Assembly: GCA_017347465.1 (NCBI GenBank)
Contig: AP021858.1
Span: forward strand, 806,001 to 870,000
Reading direction: 5' to 3'
Length of the DNA stretch: 64,000 nt
From: Candidatus Nitrosymbiomonas proteolyticus
Lineage (GTDB): Bacteria > Armatimonadota > Fimbriimonadia > Fimbriimonadales > Fimbriimonadaceae
Position numbers and translations under genes: made by a program
Notes under the pieces: model-generated
What the model was told of the DNA's origin: nothing
What the model saw: only the letters and a program-made list of their open reading frames with translations
Databases searched by the model: none
In this document: one piece after another, positions 1 to 9,126 of the stretch
How the letters are laid out: the number at the start of each line of letters is the position of its first letter
Position numbering within the stretch: the first letter of the stretch is position 1

Positions 1-1
1 A

Positions 2-1069
<1,068 letters not shown>

Positions 1070-1417
1070 AAAGGGGGGCGAGCACCCATTTAGGGTTCGG
1101 CTCTCGCTCGACGAGATGTTGTTTGCACCAGTCTGGGTCGGGAACTGGGATGCACCTGTCATAATAGGGGTGTTGAGTTCAAATCGGACCCTCGGTCTTG
1201 GAAGAAGCGTAGACGTCTATTTGGGTCGCTGGGAACTCTGGGGCGCCTGGTGCGATTGCTCTGGGACGGGCGAACAAGGAAAGTCGGATGTACGCCCTTG
1301 AAGCGGGGCAAGAGGTTTTGGCCGTGCGGCCCGAAATGGCGCTTCTGGGGATATTGAACGGCGCAACCGACGAATCGTCATAGCCATGATCTTTGGAACC
1401 TCTCAGGAAATCGGACA
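1070..1417. other. Intergenic stretch after atpD
   Basis: These 348 bases have no convincing ORF: the short open frames present lack a ribosome binding site and resemble no known protein. A CATAAT at 1160-1165 is -10-like but has no recognisable -35. No strong terminator hairpin with a T-run was seen after atpD. Confidence 0.5.
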
Positions 1418-1957
1418 ATGTCACGCGACTGGTCGAAATTAGACGAACTGATCTTGTATGTCGCGCAACGATGCGCAGGGGACTCTCGCTTTGGGAAGAT
1501 CAAGCTCAATAAGATTCTTTTCTACGCTGACTTCAAGGCCTTTCTGAAAACCGGGAAGTCGATTACCGGGGAGAACTATGTCAAGCAGCCGTTCGGACCG
1601 GTGCCTTGCCATCTCGAAAAGCGGCTCAAGCACCTCAAGGGTAAGGACCTTGAGGTTGTTGAGACTGAGTTTTTTCGTAGGCGACAGCAACGCGTGGTTC
1701 CCAAACGCGAAGCGCGGCTCGACAAGTTTTCGGGAGAGGAGATTGCGATCGTAGACGACGTCATCCGCCAGTCGGCCAATTACACCGGATCCGATATCAG
1801 CGAGTTGTCCCATCGCTTCTCGGCTTGGCGAGTAGCGGAGATTGGAGAAGAGATTCCGTATGAGGCTGCCCTTGTCCAGACTGGGGAGAGGACGAGGGAG
1901 AAGCTCCAAGTCGCAGAGACGCTCTTGAAACGAGCGCGCGATGCGAGGTCGAAGTAG
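1418..1957 (+). CDS. Panacea-domain (DUF4065/SocA-like) antitoxin
   Basis: A 179-residue cytoplasmic protein. Its N-terminal half (LDELILYVAQRC, then KIKLNKILFYADF, then GENYVKQPFGPVP) matches the Panacea/DUF4065 fold, known as an antitoxin domain that pairs with many unrelated toxins. The C-terminal part (about residues 100-179) is charged and probably contacts the partner. An AGGAAATC ribosome-binding-like sequence lies before the ATG. The next gene starts 3 bases after the stop, the tight antitoxin-then-toxin order usual for type II modules. Family assignment comes from recognisable motifs; neutralisation of the neighbour is inference from the layout. Confidence 0.75.
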   Translation: MSRDWSKLDELILYVAQRCAGDSRFGKIKLNKILFYADFKAFLKTGKSITGENYVKQPFGPVPCHLEKRLKHLKGKDLEVVETEFFRRRQQRVVPKREARLDKFSGEEIAIVDDVIRQSANYTGSDISELSHRFSAWRVAEIGEEIPYEAALVQTGERTREKLQVAETLLKRARDARSK

Positions 1958-1960
1958 CTG

Positions 1961-2227
1961 GTGCGAAGTATCGTTCGAACGGACGAGTTCGAGCGCGAGT
2001 TGCTCCTGATCGAGCCCGATGTTGCCCGTAGTGACGAGTTTCTGGAAGGTGTCGAATGGTTGCTTTCCCGCGATCCTGTTGCCGGGCTGCAATTGAACAA
2101 TAGGGTGTGGTCGCTCGATACGAGCGAGTTCGCTCTCATCGAGCCTCTGACGGTCTATTACACCTTTGATGACAAGCGGGTTTGGCTCCTTGCCATCCGA
2201 CGTCCAATCGAACGACCGGAGGACTGA
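1961..2227 (+). CDS. Putative RelE/ParE-like toxin partner of the Panacea protein
   Basis: An 88-residue protein starting at GTG, 3 bases after the upstream stop. The pattern resembles small RelE/ParE ribonuclease or gyrase toxins: an N-terminal helix beginning TDEFERELLLIEPD, a middle helix, then a strand-rich end with LTVYYTFDDKRVWLLAIRRP, similar to the usual terminal strand of that fold. Catalytic residues cannot be assigned with confidence, so it could equally be an unrelated toxin class. Position and size support a toxin role. It ends 51 bases before an IS3 transposase scrap, consistent with an accessory, horizontally moved module. Confidence 0.55.
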   Translation: MRSIVRTDEFERELLLIEPDVARSDEFLEGVEWLLSRDPVAGLQLNNRVWSLDTSEFALIEPLTVYYTFDDKRVWLLAIRRPIERPED

Positions 2228-2277
2228 GATTTCCTTGAAGCTTGACCTGGGCAAGCCAGTCCTTGGTTTTGCGCCGG

Positions 2278-2343
2278 GCTCTCTTCGGTCTCCTGGAGGG
2301 CCTTTATGATCTGGTCTTCGCTGTAACGTTTTCCTGTGCTCAT
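2278..2343 (-). pseudogene. Remnant of IS3-family transposase OrfA
   Basis: Reading leftwards from the ATG at 2343, the first 20 or so residues, with core KRYSEDQIIKALQETE, match the N-terminal helix-turn-helix start of IS3-family OrfA proteins (typical K-R-x-[FY]-[ST]-E-[ED]-Q-I-I). Similarity then stops: the remaining frame has no Trp-containing second half and no OrfB follows. The scrap lies just after the toxin-antitoxin pair and just downstream of the cyclase gene. It is too short to be functional. Confidence 0.5.
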
Positions 2344-2450
2344 GGGTGTCTCCTTGATTCGAGACGGGAAAGCCAAGCTCGATGCAGGTCAGTTGTTGGG
2401 GGACCAGTCAATCAACCCTACCGAATCCTCCGAAAAAGTACTGGGGCAAC

Positions 2451-4202
2451 TCAGGCTGCTTCGCCGAACGGATCGCCAGCCCTCACGACTCGGTTGCGCC
2501 CGGCCCGTTTCGCTTGGTAGAGCGCGTCGTCGGCCTTCTCGATGACCGTCGTGTCCGACTCCATCGCGGGCGACCAAGCGCACACGCCGAGGCTGATCGT
2601 GATTTGCCCATATTCCGTCGGGATGCTCTGAACGGTCTGCCTCATTCGCTCGGCGATGGCCGTCGCAGCCTTGCCGTCGGGATCGCGCACCAACGCGCAG
2701 AACTCCTCGCCGCCGTATCGAGCCAGAACGTCGACATGACGTAGCGGGATGCGGAGAGCCTTACCGACCTCGCGGAGCAAGAAGTCGCCCGCCAAGTGGC
2801 CGTGCTCGTCGTTCAGCGCCTTGAAATGGTCGATGTCGGCCATGATGACGCTAAACCCCTGCCCTCTTTTGGCTAGTTCGATGAACTCGGCCAGCCGCTC
2901 CATGAGGATTCGTTTGTTCGCAAGACCGGTCAGGGAATCCGTGGCCGCCAGCTCTTCGAGTTGTTCGTTGGCTCGGAGCAGACCCTCGTTGGCTTCGTTC
3001 AGCAGTTCATGCGCGGTCTTGAGCTCCTGCAACTGAACTCGCACCTGGTCTTCCGCCGATTGCTGGCGCGTGACGTCCACCGCGACGATGATTCCACCTG
3101 CGATCTCGCCGCTCGGGCCGAACAGCGGGTGAAAGCTAAACAGAAAGTGGCGCTTGCCGTCCGTCCAACAGGCTTCGTTGACCGATCCCCCGGCAGCCAC
3201 GATCGCGGCCAGATCATCGAAGCTCCCATCCTCGAAGCTCCCGCCGAGGACTTCAGCCACGGGTCGCTGCAGCGCGTCCTCCGCCGAAAAGCCGAAGACG
3301 TTCAAAGCCTGCGCGTTCCACTCAAAGAGGTGCAACTGGCTATCGAAGGTGAGACAAGGAACCGGGAGGCCCTCAAACAACTGCGAAAACCGCTTCCGCG
3401 AGAGTTCGACCGCCTGATAGGCGAGTTCCAGGCGTTCGTAGGCGGAGGCCAGTTGTTCTCGATGCTCGTTCTCATTGCGATCGGCTTCCTCGCGCTGCCG
3501 AAGCACGGAGCCCCTCATCAGGCCGCCGAGGAGCCCAACCGTAAGAGCGAGAACGGCCGCTACCGTGAGTCCCTGGTGCATTGCAGATCGCATCGCGGCG
3601 AGCCGTTGGACATAGGTCTCTGCAGAAATGTCGACGCCCACCATCCCTGCGACTGATCCGTCTTCCCGGCGAATCGGGGCATAGCCGCTGACGAAGGTGC
3701 CCCAGCGGTCGGTGTAGGGCTCGGGGTCAGACGTAGCCAGGCCTTCGCTCAGGGCGCGGACCATGAAGTCGGAAACGTCTTCGTACTCCTCCATGATGTG
3801 AGATTTGTCGTCCACCCCGTCTCCGTCAGAGTCGCCTTCCTCGGTCGGATCGAGGACAAAGTACACCTTCCCGTCCCGAAGGACGCACGTATAGACGAAA
3901 GCGATTTCCTTGTCGGAGTCTTGGAGCTTCCGGAGCGGCGCGATCGCCCGCTCGTATTCGATCGAGGTCTCCTGACTGCGAGAAGTGAACTTGGCGTGCT
4001 CCACGGGGTCGACAACCGTAGCGGCGACCTCGGCAACTCGCTTTAGGTTCGTTCGGATGTTTTCTTTGAGGGCGTTTTCGGAAACGCGGTGCAGCACGAG
4101 CATGGAGCACAGCGCTCCAATGAACAAGACAGCGGCGATGAGAATTCCAAGAGCCACCGGGCTTCGTCCAAAGAGACGGTCCAGGGCGCGCTGAAACCTC
4201 AC
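2451..4202 (-). CDS. Membrane sensor diguanylate cyclase (CACHE-like, PAS, GGDEF)
   Basis: A 583-residue protein that would make cyclic-di-GMP from two GTP. Order: N-terminal transmembrane helix (about residues 17-37), a periplasmic sensor to about 185, a second helix (about 190-210), a coiled coil, a PAS domain (about 265-385), a short coiled coil, then GGDEF (about 415-575). The active-site loop is GGEEF at 497-501, and RHVD at 488-491 fits the RxxD inhibitory site exactly five residues before it, so product inhibition is expected. The sensor carries the acidic loop DSDGDGVDD, which resembles calcium-binding loops. Start is GTG at 4202 with a GAGGGG ribosome-binding-like sequence. Confidence 0.92.
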   Translation of the reverse strand: MRFQRALDRLFGRSPVALGILIAAVLFIGALCSMLVLHRVSENALKENIRTNLKRVAEVAATVVDPVEHAKFTSRSQETSIEYERAIAPLRKLQDSDKEIAFVYTCVLRDGKVYFVLDPTEEGDSDGDGVDDKSHIMEEYEDVSDFMVRALSEGLATSDPEPYTDRWGTFVSGYAPIRREDGSVAGMVGVDISAETYVQRLAAMRSAMHQGLTVAAVLALTVGLLGGLMRGSVLRQREEADRNENEHREQLASAYERLELAYQAVELSRKRFSQLFEGLPVPCLTFDSQLHLFEWNAQALNVFGFSAEDALQRPVAEVLGGSFEDGSFDDLAAIVAAGGSVNEACWTDGKRHFLFSFHPLFGPSGEIAGGIIVAVDVTRQQSAEDQVRVQLQELKTAHELLNEANEGLLRANEQLEELAATDSLTGLANKRILMERLAEFIELAKRGQGFSVIMADIDHFKALNDEHGHLAGDFLLREVGKALRIPLRHVDVLARYGGEEFCALVRDPDGKAATAIAERMRQTVQSIPTEYGQITISLGVCAWSPAMESDTTVIEKADDALYQAKRAGRNRVVRAGDPFGEAA

Positions 4203-4247
4203 CTGAACTCACCCCTCAATCCCGCCACGGAGAACGTCCTCATCGCC

Positions 4248-5012
4248 TCAGCCCCTAAACCCCAGGGTCAGCCCCCAAACCAATTGGTCGGGCGAGGACG
4301 ACGCGGCGCGGAGCGCTCCATCCAGGACCCGGCTGTACGTCACCGTGGGCTGGGCAAAAACCCTCTCTGAAAGCTGGAAGTTCGCGTAGACTCGCACCGC
4401 AAAGGTCGTCAAGCTGTCTTTCCCAGCGCCGTAGTTCACCGCATGAAACTTCTTGTTCCCCCACCCAAGGGCCGCATCGCCCCCGAGCGTGAGATTCGGC
4501 GACATCGAGCGTTCCCATCCCAACCCCGCCTCGCCGAAGTAGCCCCCTGCGCATTCCGCGAAGTCCAAGAAGTGGTTCGAAAAGAACGTGACGGGGCCTG
4601 CCTCAACTTCGAGCGAAATCGCCGCCTCAGCCGACGAAGGCGCTCCCATGTCGGGATAGGTGTAGTAAATCAGCGCAGGGGTGACGGTCGCCCAGCCGCA
4701 ACTCATGCTTCGGGACAGGCTCAGGTCCAGTTCGGTGCCTCCTCGCCCGCTGAGGACTTGCGAGGCGCGGCGAGACGCCCAAACGTTGAGTTCCGTGTCG
4801 CCGAACGAAAGCGTGTTCGACGTCTGGATGACGGGCTTATCGTCCAAAACGAGCCCCCGCCACACGTACTTGGAGTTCCAGGTCGTCTCGTGGGAGAAGG
4901 TGGGCGGCCCGAACTCCTGGCCGGATGCGAACGCGGTGTTCCCCACTAGCAATGCGCCCGCAGCCAAGCGCCCTCCCCGGCCCACCCGCGCCAGAAACTC
5001 CCCGTAATTCAC
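4248..5012 (-). CDS. Outer-membrane beta-barrel protein, TorF-porin-like
   Basis: About 254 residues, exported. The GTG at 5012 is preferred because AGGGAG lies about 8 bases upstream and the product then begins with a signal peptide (LAAGALLVGNTAFASG); an ATG at 5120 would add an unlikely Arg/Pro-rich leader. After the signal comes TTWNSKYVWRGLVLDDKPV, reminiscent of the TorF/Gcw_chp putative porins (typical SDYVFRG). Alternating hydrophobic strands rich in Tyr, Gly and Ser follow, and the protein ends on a barrel strand (WGLTLGFRG). Substrate is unknown. It is 45 bases downstream of the cyclase start on the same strand. Confidence 0.65.
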   Translation of the reverse strand: MNYGEFLARVGRGGRLAAGALLVGNTAFASGQEFGPPTFSHETTWNSKYVWRGLVLDDKPVIQTSNTLSFGDTELNVWASRRASQVLSGRGGTELDLSLSRSMSCGWATVTPALIYYTYPDMGAPSSAEAAISLEVEAGPVTFFSNHFLDFAECAGGYFGEAGLGWERSMSPNLTLGGDAALGWGNKKFHAVNYGAGKDSLTTFAVRVYANFQLSERVFAQPTVTYSRVLDGALRAASSSPDQLVWGLTLGFRG

Positions 5013-5161
5013 CCTTCTACTCCCTGAGTCGAGCCTCGCCTCGGGCCGCCCACGCTTCGGCAGCGCAGCGCGACCCAGCGGCACTCGAATTCGCCGCCCG
5101 CGCGCCAAAGCCCAACTCACCTTTACCTTCGGCTCACGGGACTCAGCGCAATTCGGTAGGG

Positions 5162-6931
5162 TTACGAGGTTTGAAGGAAGCGGTCTGGGCGCACTGTAGC
5201 AGGCGGAGGGCTATCAGAGACCTTCTTTCTGATCTCCGACCGATAACGCGCCCAACTGTCTTCGCCCGCATTTGGAGGCGGAGCCGGCGCGAGTCCCATA
5301 GCTTCAGCGGCGCGCAACGCTGCCAGATTAGCCACGGAATAGGCAAGCCAATCGCGAGGAAGAGCCGATCGTCCAAACTTATCGGGCAAATGCGAAAGGT
5401 CGTCGAACAACCGCACGAACATCCTTGCGGCGAGAGGATACTTCAACGGGCGTTCGCCAGGCGGCGAGTAGGGAGGCTCCAACCGCGAAAGGAGTTCGAG
5501 CCGCCGCTCCACGGGCAATGAAGTAAGCAGTAAGTAGAGCGCGTCGTAGCAACTCTCGTCAAACCAATCGTACAGCCCTACTCCAACAAGATGTTCTGGA
5601 CGCCCTACGTCGCTTTCGCCATGCACGTCCGCAGAGGCGCTTCTTAGCGTGGCTGCCATCTTCTCCGCCCCGAGTCGAGGGTCAACGTAGGCAAGGGTAA
5701 CGATCAAACTGCCTAGGGTCGTGTATTCTGGGCAAGACAGTGCGCTGCAAAGCAACCTCACCTTCGTTTCTTTGGGGAAACTCGATCTCGTGATCGCTCT
5801 GGCAATATCCACCGGATAAGTGCCGTCTGCGACTGCTTCGGAGAAGATAGAGGGAAGCCGATGAGGGTACTTCTTCTCAAGTTGAGTGAGTACCCATTGC
5901 CTCCCGTAGCCGATGCGATCAATAGCATGTCGAGCAAGGTACTCCTCTTCTGACAGTTCCTTCACGGAATGCCACCATTCGACCGCACACTGCTTGGAGA
6001 GCTTCCAAGTGTCGTCGTCGCCCAGAATGTGGCCATTACTAAGATCGATGAGAAGATGAAACACTAATGTGTCCACGTAGGTCGCGTACTCGATTCCGAA
6101 AAGATAGGAAGTCCGAGAAAGTCTCATATCGCCGATATGTTCGAGAAGAAAGGGAATTGCCTTAAGTCCCCAGCGCTGGACTCTTAGGTAGATGTCGTCC
6201 CAATTGCCCGTCTGGCCGATTGTGGATTGTGAATTGACAAGGTCAAATACGTCGTGCTGGACGGTCCCCTCTTTGTGAGGATTGCTGACTGTCGCAAGCT
6301 GCAGACCCCGCCTGACGGTGCTCCAATCGCGGTCGTAAAGGAAATGGCTTTCGAGACGTTCTTGCGTATCGGGCGGCTGAATCAAGCCGGTTCGCTCGAT
6401 AGTGGCGACAATGGAGTCAACCTCCGTGAAGGGTACCGAGCTGTCACGGAGTCTGGATAGGTGGTAGTGGATTGCGGCGTACGCGGTAAGCTGTTCGAGG
6501 GGTATTGCTTTCAAGGATTCGCCTAATTCTGTGGGAAACCCGCGCTCGCGAAGCGCAAGATAGAGAAAGAGCTGCTCGCTATCAATATGGAGATGAAGGT
6601 CGAGAGTATCAGGAGCCGAGGGCAGTGCGAACAGGAGCTTCGGTATCGACTCCGAGGGGGCGCGGTCATCGACCCTGTACATCCGGTTCACTTGAATGAT
6701 CCGATCGAAAACGTCTCGTACCTCGCAAGGCCGCGAGGGGGATCGAAAGGCGTGGATGTTGCGGCGGCCGCCGAGGCCCATCAAGAGAACCGGGACTGCG
6801 TCCTTAGGGGGAGCGGGTACAGCGAAGGCGGCTCTCAGTTCGAGCGCCCGCTGGATGTCGGGAGCGATTTGGGCGCTTAGGGGGAGTGCGATGGCGAGGA
6901 GAAGGGTTAGGAAGCCGGTCCTCATGCTCAT
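5162..6931 (-). CDS. Secreted protein of unknown function
   Basis: About 589 residues. A clear signal peptide follows the ATG at 6931 or 6925 (RTGFLTLLLAIALPLSAQ); a longer frame to 7006 adds residues without signal character. The body is mainly helical with many Leu, Arg and Trp residues and no recognised catalytic motif; it could be an alpha-solenoid (HEAT-like), but no clean repeat is visible. No strong ribosome-binding sequence precedes either ATG. Base use looks more AT-rich than neighbouring genes through 5.7-6.6 kb, which might mean later acquisition. I do not recognise the family. Confidence 0.7.
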   Translation of the reverse strand: MSMRTGFLTLLLAIALPLSAQIAPDIQRALELRAAFAVPAPPKDAVPVLLMGLGGRRNIHAFRSPSRPCEVRDVFDRIIQVNRMYRVDDRAPSESIPKLLFALPSAPDTLDLHLHIDSEQLFLYLALRERGFPTELGESLKAIPLEQLTAYAAIHYHLSRLRDSSVPFTEVDSIVATIERTGLIQPPDTQERLESHFLYDRDWSTVRRGLQLATVSNPHKEGTVQHDVFDLVNSQSTIGQTGNWDDIYLRVQRWGLKAIPFLLEHIGDMRLSRTSYLFGIEYATYVDTLVFHLLIDLSNGHILGDDDTWKLSKQCAVEWWHSVKELSEEEYLARHAIDRIGYGRQWVLTQLEKKYPHRLPSIFSEAVADGTYPVDIARAITRSSFPKETKVRLLCSALSCPEYTTLGSLIVTLAYVDPRLGAEKMAATLRSASADVHGESDVGRPEHLVGVGLYDWFDESCYDALYLLLTSLPVERRLELLSRLEPPYSPPGERPLKYPLAARMFVRLFDDLSHLPDKFGRSALPRDWLAYSVANLAALRAAEAMGLAPAPPPNAGEDSWARYRSEIRKKVSDSPPPATVRPDRFLQTS

Positions 6932-7178
6932 GAAACGGGTGGGGCCAGTGCAGGTTTCGTCGGGAGGCTTGCCGACTGAAGGTGGAGCTCTCCAAGGAGC
7001 CGTCATGCCCGGACCGGCGATGAGCGATCATTGTCCCTGTCACAGAATAGGAACCCGTTGGGGGAAGCAGCGCGGTCGTCAGGTGTGGCAGGCATTGAGT
7101 TCGGTTTGGACCCAGAGTTGGACTCAGGGCCACCGTTTCGAGCACAATGGAATCCAAGACTATGGTCAAGGGGATTGT

Positions 7179-7820
7179 ATGACAAACAAGATGAGATGCG
7201 CTTGGTCCGTCGTTGCGCTTGGGATCTGCGCTGCACTGCAAGCTCAGGTTATTTCGATCTACGTCGATGGAGATCGGCGCGATGGTCGTTTTCCACCGCA
7301 ACTCCAAAACGGCAGAACACTGATGTTTCTGCGAGACACGTTTGACGCGTTGAATTGCGCGGTTCAGTGGTATTCCGCTGATCAGCGAATCAAGGCATGG
7401 ATCGCCGAGACGGAGATTGAGCTGTGGATCGGAAAGACCGAAGCGCGTGTGAATGGACAAACGATGATGCTGGATCAAGCGCCGATTATCGACAAGGCGA
7501 CTGGAAGTACGTTGGTCCCGCTCAGGTTCATCGGCGAGGCCGTTGGAGCCGGAATCAAGTACAGCGCGCGTGGAAACCGCGTCGACATAGACCGTATGCA
7601 GATCCCCTATTGGACCGAAACGGCTCCTTTCAAAGTTGGCGATACGGTCGAAATGCTCGAGCAGACTCGCGATCGATGGATCAAGGCCAAGGTCCTTCGA
7701 GTGTTTGAAGTCAAGGTCGGGCTTGACCGCTACAACATTGAATACACCGAAGATGGTCCCAATGGGCGAGTGATGCGACCCACGATGAGCCGTAGCCACA
7801 TTCGCAAACCGCGGAGCTAG
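7179..7820 (+). CDS. Secreted protein with copper-amine-oxidase-N-like stalk domain
   Basis: 213 residues, starting at ATG 7179 with AAGGGG about 8 bases upstream, followed by a signal peptide (WSVVALGICAALQAQ). Residues about 25-140 carry the repeated strand pattern of the 'copper amine oxidase N-terminal' stalk domain: GRTLMFLRDTFDALNC, then VNGQTMMLDQAPIID, then TLVPLRFIGEAVGAGI. This domain is common in cell-surface and peptidoglycan-associated proteins and implies no oxidase activity. The C-terminal 60 residues look like a small beta domain (FKVGDTVEMLEQTRDRWIKA), possibly SH3/Tudor-like. Function is otherwise unknown. Confidence 0.75.
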   Translation: MTNKMRCAWSVVALGICAALQAQVISIYVDGDRRDGRFPPQLQNGRTLMFLRDTFDALNCAVQWYSADQRIKAWIAETEIELWIGKTEARVNGQTMMLDQAPIIDKATGSTLVPLRFIGEAVGAGIKYSARGNRVDIDRMQIPYWTETAPFKVGDTVEMLEQTRDRWIKAKVLRVFEVKVGLDRYNIEYTEDGPNGRVMRPTMSRSHIRKPRS

Positions 7821-7839
7821 GAGCTCGATAGAAACCTCC

Positions 7840-7871
7840 CATCCCTCAGCCCTCGCAGGGTTGAGGGTCTC
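7840..7871 (+). repeat. REP-like palindrome, left copy
   Basis: A 32-base sequence beginning CATCCCTCAGCCCTC and ending GGTTGAGGGTCTC. It is itself palindromic (CCCTCA...TGAGGG) and matches the reverse complement of 8098-8129 at about 29-30 of 32 positions. The two copies bracket the transposase remnant. Confidence 0.75.
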
Positions 7872-7874
7872 GTC

Positions 7875-8123
7875 ATTGCGAACTCGGATGATTTCTGGCA
7901 GGAGGTCCGCTATGTGCGCTCGAATCCCGTGCGGGCTGGACTGGCCGACAGAGAGCATGACTACAGGTGGTCGAGCGCCCTGTTTTGGGAAGAGGGCCTT
8001 GGGTCGGACGAACTCGGACGTCGAATCGACGACGCGATGATTGAGCGTTTCGCGCCGCTGGATTCTCTCGTGTTGAGGCAAGGCAAGCGTCCGGGAGGAG
8101 ACCCTCAACCCCGTGAGGGTTGA
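7875..8123 (+). pseudogene. C-terminal remnant of a REP-associated tyrosine transposase (RAYT)
   Basis: This frame has no good start codon but reads FWQEVRYVRSNPVRAGL, then HDYRWSSA, the highly recognisable C-terminal signature of the Y1/TnpA_REP family (typically YIxxNPVRAGLV...YxWSS). The N-terminal two thirds, which hold the HUH metal-binding motif and the catalytic Tyr, are missing, so the fragment cannot be active. The remnant sits exactly between two inverted REP-like palindromes, the arrangement expected for a RAYT and its REP sequences. Confidence 0.75.
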
Positions 8124-8129
8124 GGGATG
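8098..8129 (-). repeat. REP-like palindrome, right inverted copy
   Basis: The inverted partner of 7840-7871, itself palindromic (ACCCTCAACCCC then GGGTTGAGGGAT). Copy one of a larger 136-base repeat begins three bases after it. Confidence 0.75.
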
Positions 8130-8131
8130 TA

Positions 8132-8267
8132 AAAGCAAGTTTGGGGTGGCACCCGGATGGGGTCTCCGGGAGCCCTGCCGAGGGGAGTGCCTGTCCCCTT
8201 CTGCCGCGTCCCTTGAGGTGCTCGTGTTACCCTGCCCGCGAGCCGCGGGCGCTCCCAGAGACGCGGG
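8132..8267 (+). repeat. 136-bp dispersed repeat, copy 1
   Basis: Starts with AAAGCAAGTTTGGGGTGGCA and ends in a GC-rich palindromic block with CCCGCGAGCCGCGGGCGC. It matches 8539-8674 at a constant offset of 407, with perfect identity in the first 34 bases and the last 35 or so and scattered mismatches between. No protein is supported in it, although several frames are open because of the GC content. Confidence 0.85.
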
Positions 8268-8360
8268 CGCTCCCAGAGCCGAGGTCGCTTCCTGCGTTCG
8301 ACCCTCGGATAGCGATCTGCGCACAATATTCAGGAAGCTCCTAGACTTCCTCGTTCTGCT

Positions 8361-8490
8361 CTACGATTCAGACCGGGCCACCAGACCTCAAAGTCCCCGG
8401 TGTCGTCTACGAGTCAGACCGGGCCACCCGGCGCTGAGGGAAGGGCGCTCGTTTCCCCGGTCTGCCCTACGAGTCAGACCGGGCCACCCG
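8361..8490 (+). repeat. Short tandem-like repeat, three copies
   Basis: The core CTACGAGTCAGACCGGGCCA recurs at 8361 (with one T/G change), 8407 and 8467, separated by 46 and 60 bases. Flanks share CCCCGGT and the continuation CCCGG. The spacers are similar to each other rather than unique, so this is not a CRISPR array. Confidence 0.8.
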
Positions 8491-8538
8491 GCCGTCCAAG
8501 ACCGCGGGATCGCGTTAGGGGGCGGTGAGTTGCACCCC

Positions 8539-8674
8539 AAAGCAAGTTTGGGGTGGCACCCGGATGGGGTCTTACAGGGCCCTGCCGGGGAGAGTGCCTG
8601 CCTCCTTCTGGTACTCCTTCCGGGGTGCTCGCGTTACCCTGCCCGCGAGCCGCGGGCGCTCCCAGAGACGCGGG
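8539..8674 (+). repeat. 136-bp dispersed repeat, copy 2
   Basis: Second copy of 8132-8267. The two copies flank the three-unit short repeat. The stretch from here to the tRNA at 8858 shows nothing else recognisable. Confidence 0.85.
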
Positions 8675-8857
8675 GCATCCAGCGTCACTCCCTACGGCTC
8701 GGACGATGGGACTTACCTCCTTCCCGGGCAAACGGCACGAACCCTCCGCGTGCCCGACCCACCCGGCACCGAGGGGAGAAGGGAGTCAGACACCCTGCTC
8801 GAGGTGGAAGAGGGGAGACTCTGACCCCGCACGAAACGGGTTCAGCCAAGACGTCGG

Positions 8858-8951
8858 TGGCGGGAATGTGTAGGAATCGAACCCACCCGTCCCCGTAAGA
8901 GGACACACCGGTTTTGAAGACCGAGGGGCACACCAGCACCCATCCACTCCC
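8858..8951 (-). tRNA. selC: tRNA-Sec (anticodon TCA)
   Basis: 94 bases on the minus strand. Read 5' to 3': acceptor starting GGGAGTGG, six-pair D stem GGGTGC/GTGCCC with the four-base loop TGGT, anticodon loop CTTCAAA (TCA) on a TCGGT/ACCGG stem, long variable arm GTCCTC-TTAC-GGGGAC, T arm GTGGG-TTCGATT-CCTAC, acceptor 3' strand ACATTCCC, discriminator G, encoded CCA. The 8+5 layout, short D loop and long variable arm are diagnostic of bacterial selenocysteine tRNA rather than a stop suppressor. The eighth acceptor pair is a G-A mismatch. A TACGAT box (8964-8959) ends 7 bases before the first base. Confidence 0.93.
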
Positions 8952-9126
8952 GCACGAGATCGTACCCCCAGGTTCCCTTGAGGCGAGCCCGCGCGTTGCC
9001 GAAGAGTCTCTTGAAAACCGAAGTCGGCGGGTTCTGTCGTCCCGGTTCATTGAACTGTGCCTTGGCCGGCAGCGAGCCTGAAACGCCCACTTTTGGCCCT
9101 TTCGGAGCTGCTCTTCAGCGGGGTCC

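Noticed and set aside
1116-1301. A small ORF after atpD that might be a short atpC
   Set aside because: Its sequence has no epsilon-subunit motif and no ribosome-binding site.
6804-8324. A 506-codon minus-strand open frame
   Set aside because: It is antisense to the stalk-domain gene and crosses the repeat region; its sequence has no domain and Ser/Arg-rich shadow character.
8132-8674. Possible CRISPR array
   Set aside because: The repeats are few, differ in length and spacing, and the intervening sequences are themselves similar; no cas gene is present.
8113-8898. A 261-codon frame through the repeat region
   Set aside because: It reads through two copies of a noncoding repeat and into the tRNA-Sec gene.
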